From Planctomycetota bacterium (GTDB lineage Bacteria; Planctomycetota; Planctomycetia; Gemmatales; Gemmataceae), in assembly GCA_016873225.1 (NCBI GenBank), contig VGXS01000011.1, positions 45,825-109,824 of the forward strand: DNA of 64,000 bases, written 5' to 3'. Position 1 is the first letter of the stretch; the number at the start of each line of letters is the position of its first letter. This document shows positions 17,138-24,117 of this stretch, in pieces. The position numbers were made by a program, and so were the translations under genes. The notes under the pieces were generated by a model. The model worked only from the letters and a program-made list of their open reading frames with translations. It ran no database searches and was not told the origin of the DNA.

Positions 17138-19237
17138 GTGTCATCCACTCGTCCACTGCCCCAGCAGGCCATCGACCGCGACCGGCAGGAAGGCCAGCCA
17201 TCCCCTGCCACCCCGCCCATTCATGAGCACGGCAGCCCCCACTTGGCTCCCGACCACCGCGCGATCATGCCCCCCGGCCGGTTGGGGAATCCGCTGGTGA
17301 ACCGTGTCGTGTCGCTGGTCGGCAATCCATGGGCCAGGAGGCTGGCCCGCGCGGCGCTGTATTTGCCTTATATCCGTCGCCGGGAGGAGGAATACAGCGC
17401 CCTTTCCGATGCCGAGTTGAGGGCCACGGGCCTGAGGCTCAAGGGAAGGGCCCGGGGTGGCGAGAAACTCAAGGACCTTTTGCCCGAGGCGTTCGGCATG
17501 GTGTGCGTCGCCGCCAAGCGCGCCCTGGGATTGCGGCCGTTCGATGTCCAGTTGGGCGCCGGCGTGGTCATGTTCGGCGGCGCGCTCGCCGAGGTGGCCA
17601 CCGGCGAAGGCAAGACGCTCATCGCGGCGCTTCCGGCGTACCTTCACGCCTTGGTTGGCAAGGGAGTGCATGTCGCCACCGTCAACGATTACCTCGCCAA
17701 GCGCGACAAGGAATGGCTTGAGCCGGTTTTCACGGCGCTGGGCCTTTCCGTGGGCGTGCTCCAGCAGCAGATGTCCGAATCGGAACGCAAGCTCGCCTAC
17801 CAGGCGGATGTCACCTACGGCACCGCCGCGGAATTCGGATTCGACTTCCTCCGCGACAGGCTCAAGCTTTCCGGCGCCAAGGGGTCGGACAAGCCATTCT
17901 GGTCGGCTTGGGAGCGGGGTGGCGCCGGAAGCGGCGCCGAGGATCCGCGCGTGCAGTCCCGGGGGCACCACTTCGCCCTGGTGGACGAGGCCGACAACAT
18001 CTTCATCGACGAGGCCCGCACCCCGCTGATCATCTCGGGCGAGACGCGCCCCGCCTCGCCCGAGGAGTGCGTCGTGTACATGTGGGCCGACGGGCTGGCC
18101 CGGCAGATGCAGTACCAGCGCGACTTCTCGTTCAATGTGACCAAGCAGAAGCTCGAGCTCACCGATGCCGGCCGGCAGGCGGCGCGCTACAGCAATCCGC
18201 CCTCGGGCGAGCATGCCGACGCCATGGACAAGCTCCATGAGGCCATCGAGCAGGCGCTACAGGCCCACTACAGGTTCAGGCGCGACCAGCATTACATGCT
18301 CGAGAAGGGCAAGGTGGTCATCATCGACGAGGGCACGGGCCGCCGCATGCCCGACCGCCATTGGAGCGAGGGGCTGCACCAGGCGGTGGAGGCGAAGGAG
18401 CGCGTGGAGATCACCAAGCAGGCGGACCACGCCGCGAAGGTGACCTTCCAGAGCTTCTTCCGGCTCTACACGAACCTGGCCGGGATGAGCGGTACGGCGG
18501 TGCAGAACCGTTGGGAGATATACCGGGTCTACAGGCTCTGGGTGGTTCCGGTTCCGACCAACCGGCCGGTGATCCGCAGGCAGCTTGGCGACCTGGTGTT
18601 CCCCAACGAGGATTCCAAGTTCGACGCGGTGGTCGGGCAGGTGAAAGACCTCCGCGACGCCGGCCGCTCGGTACTGATCGGAACCCGCACCGTGGACAAG
18701 TCGGAGAAGCTGAGCGAGAAGCTCTCCCTTGCCGGCATCGAGCACCGCGTGCTGAACGCGCGCCAGCATGAGAACGAGGCGAACATCGTCGCCGACGCCG
18801 GGCAGGTGGGGCGCGTGACGATCGCGACCAACATGGCCGGGCGCGGCACGGACATCAAGCCGGCGGCGGAGGTGATCGCGGCGGGCGGCCTGCATGTGAT
18901 CGGAACCGAGAGGCACGAGGCGATCCGCATCGACCGCCAGTTGTCCGGCCGCGCCGGCCGGCAGGGCGACCCCGGCAGCGCCCAGTTCCTTGTCTCGCTC
19001 GAGGACGAACTCCTCGAGGGGCTGGGTCCGTGGCGGCGCAAGGGGCTCGAGGAGTACGGACGCCGCGCCGGGACCAGGCCGGGCGGCGGGGCCTGGCAAA
19101 GGTTCCTGGGGCTGTTCCGCCGCGCCCAGGCCTCGGTGGAAGCCAGGCACCTCAAGAACCGCATCGACCTTCTCGTGCACGAGAGGCAGCGCCAGGAGGT
19201 CCTCAAGGACATCGGCGCCGACCCGTATGTCGACTGA
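17138..19237 (+). CDS. SecA-like ATPase lacking the C-terminal helical region
   Basis: The 699-residue protein has the SecA motor core. Walker A is VATGEGKTLIA; then DVTYGTAAEFGFDFLRD, the Walker B DEADNIFIDEARTPLIISG (canonical SecA has DEVDSILIDEARTPL), a preprotein cross-linking domain, NLAGMSGTA, ATNMAGRGTDI and the arginine-finger region QLSGRAGRQGDPG. Only about 85 residues follow the second motor domain, where E. coli SecA has about 300, so most of the helical scaffold/wing and the Zn tail are absent. It starts with GTG 17138 (AAGGA seven bases upstream) and a Pro/His-rich tail. It probably acts as an accessory SecA paralogue rather than the housekeeping SecA. The aldehyde dehydrogenase follows after 18 bases. 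Confidence 0.85.
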   Translation: MSSTRPLPQQAIDRDRQEGQPSPATPPIHEHGSPHLAPDHRAIMPPGRLGNPLVNRVVSLVGNPWARRLARAALYLPYIRRREEEYSALSDAELRATGLRLKGRARGGEKLKDLLPEAFGMVCVAAKRALGLRPFDVQLGAGVVMFGGALAEVATGEGKTLIAALPAYLHALVGKGVHVATVNDYLAKRDKEWLEPVFTALGLSVGVLQQQMSESERKLAYQADVTYGTAAEFGFDFLRDRLKLSGAKGSDKPFWSAWERGGAGSGAEDPRVQSRGHHFALVDEADNIFIDEARTPLIISGETRPASPEECVVYMWADGLARQMQYQRDFSFNVTKQKLELTDAGRQAARYSNPPSGEHADAMDKLHEAIEQALQAHYRFRRDQHYMLEKGKVVIIDEGTGRRMPDRHWSEGLHQAVEAKERVEITKQADHAAKVTFQSFFRLYTNLAGMSGTAVQNRWEIYRVYRLWVVPVPTNRPVIRRQLGDLVFPNEDSKFDAVVGQVKDLRDAGRSVLIGTRTVDKSEKLSEKLSLAGIEHRVLNARQHENEANIVADAGQVGRVTIATNMAGRGTDIKPAAEVIAAGGLHVIGTERHEAIRIDRQLSGRAGRQGDPGSAQFLVSLEDELLEGLGPWRRKGLEEYGRRAGTRPGGGAWQRFLGLFRRAQASVEARHLKNRIDLLVHERQRQEVLKDIGADPYVD

Positions 19238-19255
19238 TTTTTATAAGGAGACTTC

Positions 19256-20710
19256 ATGTCCGCAAATGCAGGATTTCGCGCCGAGTTGCTGATCGACGGG
19301 GCCTGGACGGCCGCCGATTCCGGCCGCACCGTCGGAGTCGAGAACCCGGCGACCGAGGAGATCCTGGCCCAGGTGGCCTGCGGCGGCCAGGCCGAGACGC
19401 GCCGCGCCCTCGAGGCCGCTCACCGCGCCATGCCGGCTTGGCGCAAGGCCCTTCCCTACGAGCGCGCCAAGGTCCTCAAGAAAACCGCCGACCTCATGCG
19501 CCAACGCGCCGAGACGATCGCCCGCACCATGACCCTCGAGCAGGGCAAACCCCTTGCCGAGTCGATGGGCGAGGTGCTCCACTCCGCCGACACCTTCGAG
19601 TGGTTCGCCGAGGAGGGCAAGCGCGCGTACGGGCAGGTCATCCCGCACGGCCAGCCGGGCCGGCGGCACCTGACCGTCAAGCATCCCGTCGGGGTGGTCG
19701 CGGCCATCAGCCCCTGGAACTTCCCGATCACCCTCCAGTCGAGGAAGATCGCCCCGGCGCTGGCCGCCGGTTGCACGGTGGTCTCGCGCCCGGCCACCCA
19801 GACCCCGTTGTGCCTGATCCAGGTGTTCGAGTGCCTGGTCGATGCCGGCCTTCCCGCCGGCGTGGCGAACCTCGTGGTCGGTTCCGCGCAGGAGATGGCC
19901 GACGAGTTCATCCGCAACCCGATCTGCCGGAAGGTCTCCTTCACGGGCAGCACGGAGGTGGGCAAGGGGCTGATGCGGGCGGCGGCCGACCAGGTCAAGC
20001 GCCTGAGCCTCGAACTCGGCGGCCACGCCCCGTTTATTGTTTTCCCCGACGCCGAACCCGAGGCCGCCGCCAAGGTCGCCGTCATGGGCAAGTTCCGCAA
20101 CAACGGGCAGGTGTGCATCTCGCCGAGCCGCTTCTTCGTCCATGAGACCCTGCGCAAGCGGTTCACCGAGGCCGCCGTCGAGTTCACCCGTGCCCTCAAG
20201 CAGGGCAACGGCCTGGAGGCCGGAGTCGAGGTCGGCCCCATGTTCGAGCGGAAGGCCCTCGACCACACCAGCCGGCTTGTGAACGATGCCCGCTCCAAGG
20301 GAGCCAAGGTTCTCATCGGGGGCGGCCGCACCGCCTCGTTCGCCAAGGGTTACTTTTATCAGCCGACCATCCTTGACGATGTCTCCCCCGCCTGCGCCAT
20401 CATCGAGGAGGAACCGTTCGCTCCCCTGATGCCGGTCATGGGCTTCGAAAGCATCGACCAGGTGATCGAGCAGGCGAACAACACCCGCTACGGGCTTGCC
20501 GCCTATGTCTACACAAACGACCTTTCCACGGCGTTCCGGATGGCCGAAGGCCTCGAGGCCGGCATCATCGGCATCAACGACCCTGTGCCCGCGACACCCC
20601 AGTGCCCCTTCGGAGGCATGAAGGAAAGCGGCCTGGGCAGGGAACTGGCGCATGAGGGCCTCGATGCCTATCTGGAGACCAAGTACCTGGCCATCCGCAT
20701 CAAGGAGTAG
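19256..20710 (+). CDS. NAD(P)-dependent aldehyde dehydrogenase, succinate-semialdehyde type
   Basis: A 484-residue ALDH superfamily enzyme closest in feel to GabD. The N terminus has LIDGAW and VENPATEEI; the cofactor site has ISPWNFPI; the catalytic Glu is in LELGGHAPFIV and the catalytic Cys in NNGQVCISPSRFF; the C-terminal region has EEEPFAPLMPV and GGMKESGLGRE. The usual cofactor-site KPAxxTP reads RPATQTP (VVSRPATQTPL), with Arg replacing the Lys that normally contacts the adenine ribose. That could alter NAD/NADP preference. AAGGAG lies six bases before ATG 19256. It is probably in an operon with the SecA-like gene. Confidence 0.9.
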   Translation: MSANAGFRAELLIDGAWTAADSGRTVGVENPATEEILAQVACGGQAETRRALEAAHRAMPAWRKALPYERAKVLKKTADLMRQRAETIARTMTLEQGKPLAESMGEVLHSADTFEWFAEEGKRAYGQVIPHGQPGRRHLTVKHPVGVVAAISPWNFPITLQSRKIAPALAAGCTVVSRPATQTPLCLIQVFECLVDAGLPAGVANLVVGSAQEMADEFIRNPICRKVSFTGSTEVGKGLMRAAADQVKRLSLELGGHAPFIVFPDAEPEAAAKVAVMGKFRNNGQVCISPSRFFVHETLRKRFTEAAVEFTRALKQGNGLEAGVEVGPMFERKALDHTSRLVNDARSKGAKVLIGGGRTASFAKGYFYQPTILDDVSPACAIIEEEPFAPLMPVMGFESIDQVIEQANNTRYGLAAYVYTNDLSTAFRMAEGLEAGIIGINDPVPATPQCPFGGMKESGLGRELAHEGLDAYLETKYLAIRIKE

Positions 20711-20784
20711 CGCCAGGGGCGAAAACCGGGCCATCCCCGGATCGTCATGTCATGGGGTTGATCCGCCGACCGGGGAGGTGCGAC

Positions 20785-22002
20785 ATGATGAGGCGCCGTG
20801 AAGTCCTGAAGACCGCGCTCGTGGCCGGCATGGGAGGCTCGGCAATGACCGCTCCAGCGGCCTTAGCGCCATCAACAGCGGCCGTGTCAGCGGCGAACAA
20901 TGCCTTCGGCTTGGCCCTGCTGCGCGCCCAGGACTCCTCAAAAAACGCCTTCCTGTCGCCCACAAGCATCGCCGCGGCGCTGGGCATGACGGCCTGCGGC
21001 GCCCAGGGTGAGACCCGGGCCCAGATGGCCAAGGTGCTCGGCTTCAGCGCCGGCGATCCATCCGTGGACCCCGTGTGGGCCGAACTGGTGAAGTCGCTTC
21101 GCGCCGACAAGCCGGGCCGGCAGGTCAGCCTGGCCAACAGGCTGTTCGGACAAAAGGGATACGGTTTTCTTCCAGGCTTCACGGGGAGGCTTTCAAGCGC
21201 CTTCGACGCCCCCCTCGAGGAGGTTGATTTCGGAGTTCCCGAGGCGGCCAAGGTCAGGATCAACGCCTGGGTGGCCTCCCGGACGCGCGACATGATCAAG
21301 GACCTGATCCCTTCCGGGGTGCTGACCCCGTTGACCCGGCTGGTGCTCGCCAACGCCATTCACTTCAAGGGGGAATGGCTGCATCCGTTCAGCAAGTCGA
21401 GGACAGTCGACCAGCCGTTCGAAATCGCGCCCGGCAACAGCAAGGCCCTGCCGATGATGAGCCAGACCGGCCAGTTCGTGGTCCGGGAGGATGAGGAAGC
21501 GGTCAGCCTCGCGATGCCCTGCAAGGGAGATGACCGCGGCGTGGTCTTCATCCTGCCGAGGAAGCGCCACAACCTGACTCAACTCGAGTCATCCTTGACC
21601 GCGGAATCGCTCGAGAGGCTGGTCTCGTCGCAGGCGGTGCCGCAGAAGGTCGACCTGCGCGTTCCTCGATTCGAGGTGGACACTCGCTTCGGCCTGAACG
21701 AGTCGCTCAAGAAGATGGGCATGGCGCGGGCGTTTGAACCGGGCCGCGCCGAGTTCGAACCGATGAATGGTGGCAAGGAACCGCTCCACATCGACGCCGT
21801 GCTGCACAAGGCTGTGCTCAAGGTGGATGAGCAGGGCGCGGAGGCCGCCGCGGCCACCGGGGTTATCGTCGCCACCAAAGCCATCCCCCAACCCGTCCGC
21901 AGGTTTGTGGTCGACCAGCCATTCCTGGTGGCCATCCATGACAAGGCGACGGGCGGTCTCCTTTTTCTTGGTCGGGTGCGCGAGCCGGCATCCAAGGCCT
22001 GA
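20785..22002 (+). CDS. Serpin (serine/cysteine protease inhibitor), exported
   Basis: A 405-residue serpin. The N terminus MMRRREVLKTALVAGMGG resembles a twin-arginine export signal. Serpin landmarks follow: NAFLSPTSIAAALGM, VLANAIHFKGEWLHPF, DLRVPRFEVDTRFGL, and the C-terminal signature FVVDQPFLVAIHD...GLLFLGRV. The reactive-centre hinge (residues 349-358, EQGAEAAAAT) has small residues throughout, as in inhibitory serpins that insert their loop into sheet A. Counting 17 from the hinge Glu puts Lys365 at P1, suggesting trypsin-like target proteases. ATG 20785 or 20788; GGGGAGG precedes both. The target could be the cell's own secreted protease or a foreign one; unknown. Confidence 0.93.
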   Translation: MMRRREVLKTALVAGMGGSAMTAPAALAPSTAAVSAANNAFGLALLRAQDSSKNAFLSPTSIAAALGMTACGAQGETRAQMAKVLGFSAGDPSVDPVWAELVKSLRADKPGRQVSLANRLFGQKGYGFLPGFTGRLSSAFDAPLEEVDFGVPEAAKVRINAWVASRTRDMIKDLIPSGVLTPLTRLVLANAIHFKGEWLHPFSKSRTVDQPFEIAPGNSKALPMMSQTGQFVVREDEEAVSLAMPCKGDDRGVVFILPRKRHNLTQLESSLTAESLERLVSSQAVPQKVDLRVPRFEVDTRFGLNESLKKMGMARAFEPGRAEFEPMNGGKEPLHIDAVLHKAVLKVDEQGAEAAAATGVIVATKAIPQPVRRFVVDQPFLVAIHDKATGGLLFLGRVREPASKA

Positions 22003-22339
22003 CCGTCCCGCGGTCGGCACCAAGCTTCGCATTTCCGTTCGGGTTGCCTAACCGGTTCCGCGAATGTGCCCCTTCGGTTGGCACTGCTGCAATTCCAAGC
22101 GATCCGTGCCAATGATTTTGGCTGCCAAGGGAAAACCCAAGAATTCATATTTGATGTTTCGGCCACAATTGCCGCTGATTTAAAGGTTTGGGGATTTTTG
22201 TTTTTATGGTTCGCCATTTGCTGAAGTTTTGATGCGTCCTGATGATTTCACGGAAACCTCTCCAATACTTTGCACGAATCGCACGAAGTTTCTCCATCAT
22301 GGATTTCGTTGATCGTTCCACGGCTTGGAGGATTTCAAC
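22003..22339. other. Gene-free region before the small secreted protein
   Basis: 337 bases of lower GC than the flanks. No coding frame is convincing. It contains three TTGGC/GCCAA elements between 22078 and 22128 and several T-runs, but no clear terminator for the serpin gene; a GACCG/CGGTC mini-hairpin at 22001-22015 has no T-tail. Confidence 0.5.
22078..22128. repeat. Cluster of TTGGC/GCCAA inverted elements
   Basis: TTGGCAC (22078-22084) is inverted as GTGCCAA (22106-22112). Six bases later comes the small palindrome TTGGCTGCCAA (22118-22128). The clustered half-sites could be operators for a dimeric regulator, but no known regulator is implied. Confidence 0.35.
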
Positions 22340-22801
22340 ATGAACAGGGCATTGATGGCATGCGGCGCCATGGCTGTGGTTCTTGGCCTTGGTTTGGCCG
22401 GCGCCAAGTTATGCCGCACGGAAGCGGGAGCCTTGGCCGATCCTCATTCATGCCTTGCCGAATTGGTCAACCGGCATGAAGAACTTGCCGGTTTGGACAT
22501 GAGAATCCGGACTCGGATCGCGCTGAAGAAGGAACTGATCGATGGTTGGGTTTCGGGATCCTTGGATGCCGACGAGATGATCGACCACTGGACTTGGCTC
22601 AACAGTTTGAAACCGCTCTACACTTCCGCCTTGGAAAATTACTACCCGGGAATGTCAGCCCGACAGGTGGCGATGTGCCAGATTCTGGTGTTGATTGAGC
22701 CATATCAGGCGCGGGCTTTTCCCGCCGATCGGTTTGATGAGGCGGTGGCTTCCAATGCCATCGCCCTTGAATCCGTTATTTCAGCTCGCACGAGTGAATA
22801 A
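22340..22801 (+). CDS. Small secreted protein of unknown function
   Basis: 153 residues. ATG 22340 has GGAGG eight bases upstream. Residues 1-24 form a probable signal peptide (MNRALMACGAMAVVLGLGLAGAK). The mature part is mostly helical, with a conserved-looking core (LVNRHEELAGLDMRIRTRIA, then MIDHWTWLNSL, YYPGMSARQVAMCQILVLI) and two Cys. I do not recognise the family. Codon use is less GC-rich than in neighbours, matching the AT-richer stretch upstream. It is monocistronic between the serpin and the convergent aldolase gene. Confidence 0.65.
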   Translation: MNRALMACGAMAVVLGLGLAGAKLCRTEAGALADPHSCLAELVNRHEELAGLDMRIRTRIALKKELIDGWVSGSLDADEMIDHWTWLNSLKPLYTSALENYYPGMSARQVAMCQILVLIEPYQARAFPADRFDEAVASNAIALESVISARTSE

Positions 22802-22847
22802 GCGGACTCCTTCCGAAGCCAGCGACATTCCGCCTGATCTCCTCGCG

Positions 22848-23498
22848 TCAAGCCTTGGAGCGGTGCGCCTTGATGATGTCCCTGTATTTGGCGGCCTTCT
22901 CGGAGATGAGTTCGAACTTCCGGCTGGAGACGGCCTTGGGATCGATGAGTTGGCTGCCGATGCCCAGGCAGCAGGCGCCGGCCTCCAGGAACGAGGCTGC
23001 GGTGTTCAGGTCCACGCCGCCCGTCGGCATAATGCGTACCTGGGGTAGCGGACCTCGCACGGCCCTGAAGAATGCCGGGCCGACAACCTCGGCCGGAAAC
23101 ACCTTGATGATGTCGGCGCCGGCCTGCCAAGCCTTGGTGATCTCCGTCGGCGTGAAGCAACCGGGCATGACCAGCTTTCCGTAGCGGCGGGCCATCCCGA
23201 TGACTTCGAGGTCGAGTGACGGGGAGACGATGTATTCGGCCCCGGCCAGGAACGCGGCGCGGGCGGTTTCCGGGTCGAGCACGGTCCCGGCGCCCAGAAG
23301 CATGCGGTCTCCCATGGCCTTCTTCGCCGCCTTGAGGACATCCAGCGCGTCAGGAACGGTGAAGGTGATTTCGGCGACATCCACCCCGCCTTCGGCCAAC
23401 GCCCTGCAAACATCCACCAGGGGCGCGCTCTCGGCGGATCGGACCACGGCCACAATGCCGCAGTCCAGCACGCGGCGCATGTCGTCTTCACGGGACAT
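22848..23498 (-). CDS. eda: 2-dehydro-3-deoxyphosphogluconate / 4-hydroxy-2-oxoglutarate aldolase
   Basis: A class I aldolase that cleaves KDPG (or KHG) to pyruvate plus glyceraldehyde-3-phosphate (or glyoxylate), as in the Entner-Doudoroff or hexuronate routes. The 216-residue TIM barrel shows GIVAVVR, the Glu of EITFTVPDA, GAGTVLDPE, FTPTEI, and the Schiff-base Lys in IIKVFPAEVVGP, then MPTGGVDLNT. AGGAG sits eight bases before ATG 23498. It is third in a minus-strand run after the MscS and DUF2617-like genes (gap 19 bases). Confidence 0.92.
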   Translation of the reverse strand: MSREDDMRRVLDCGIVAVVRSAESAPLVDVCRALAEGGVDVAEITFTVPDALDVLKAAKKAMGDRMLLGAGTVLDPETARAAFLAGAEYIVSPSLDLEVIGMARRYGKLVMPGCFTPTEITKAWQAGADIIKVFPAEVVGPAFFRAVRGPLPQVRIMPTGGVDLNTAASFLEAGACCLGIGSQLIDPKAVSSRKFELISEKAAKYRDIIKAHRSKA

Positions 23499-23517
23499 TC
23501 AAGCTTCTCCTGGATGG

Positions 23518-24081
23518 TTAGCGAGGCGTGGAACCGCCGGGCATGCGGCGCCATTCGAACATCGAAACGGTGCGCACGATGGCTCGCTCCGTTGGGAAAG
23601 TATGGAATGAGGATGCGACAACAAGCCCGTCCCGTCCCTCCACCACGAGGTGGGACAGGGGAGAGGTTTCCCTGGCCTCGTCAGGAAAGGCGTGGATCAT
23701 TCCCCTGACGGCGCCCGAGGCGACGATCTCGTCGTGCACCTTGTCAAAGGCCTCGGCGCCCAGGGATTCAAGCGAGAAACTGGCCTCGTAGCGGATCAAC
23801 CCCGCCGGCATCAGCGCCAGCCGCCTTTCCTGCCTGAGCCTGGCGCGAAAAAGCCTGCCGCATTCGGGCAGGACCTGGCCGCGGTCGCAGGCGACCTCGC
23901 ACACGGTGAGGCCGCCCCGGGTGAACCGGATCCAGTGGCCGGTGCGCAGCACGCCCACCTCCACCACGGCATCGCGCCAAGGCACCTTGCGGGTAGCGGC
24001 GGTCTCGAAAAGTTCTGGGTGCAGCGGCCTGCCGAACACATGGAAGGTCAGGTCGCTGACGCGCGGGCGGGTCGAGTTCAT
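23518..24081 (-). CDS. DUF2617-like protein
   Basis: 187 residues, cytoplasmic, without a signal peptide or membrane span. The opening (VSDLTFHVFGRPLHPELFET), a GGLTVCEV segment and the later YEASFSLESLGAEAF and HAFP...LSHLVVE strands recall the DUF2617 family of unknown function. The assignment is from memory of the family and needs a profile search. GGAGG lies five bases before ATG 24081. The gene is 36 bases behind the MscS stop and 19 bases before eda, so the three are probably one transcript. Confidence 0.6.
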   Translation of the reverse strand: MNSTRPRVSDLTFHVFGRPLHPELFETAATRKVPWRDAVVEVGVLRTGHWIRFTRGGLTVCEVACDRGQVLPECGRLFRARLRQERRLALMPAGLIRYEASFSLESLGAEAFDKVHDEIVASGAVRGMIHAFPDEARETSPLSHLVVEGRDGLVVASSFHTFPTERAIVRTVSMFEWRRMPGGSTPR

Positions 24082-24117
24082 TCAAGCCTCCGACCGCATT
24101 CTATGGCTTGAAGAGGC

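Noticed and set aside
19241..20734. A 497-codon minus frame covering the aldehyde dehydrogenase
   Set aside because: All ALDH motifs are on the plus strand and the minus frame shows no family features.
22078..22093. TTGGCAC as a sigma-54 -24 element
   Set aside because: Sigma-54 promoters need GG and GC ten bases apart; here the nearest GC is at seven, so it does not fit.
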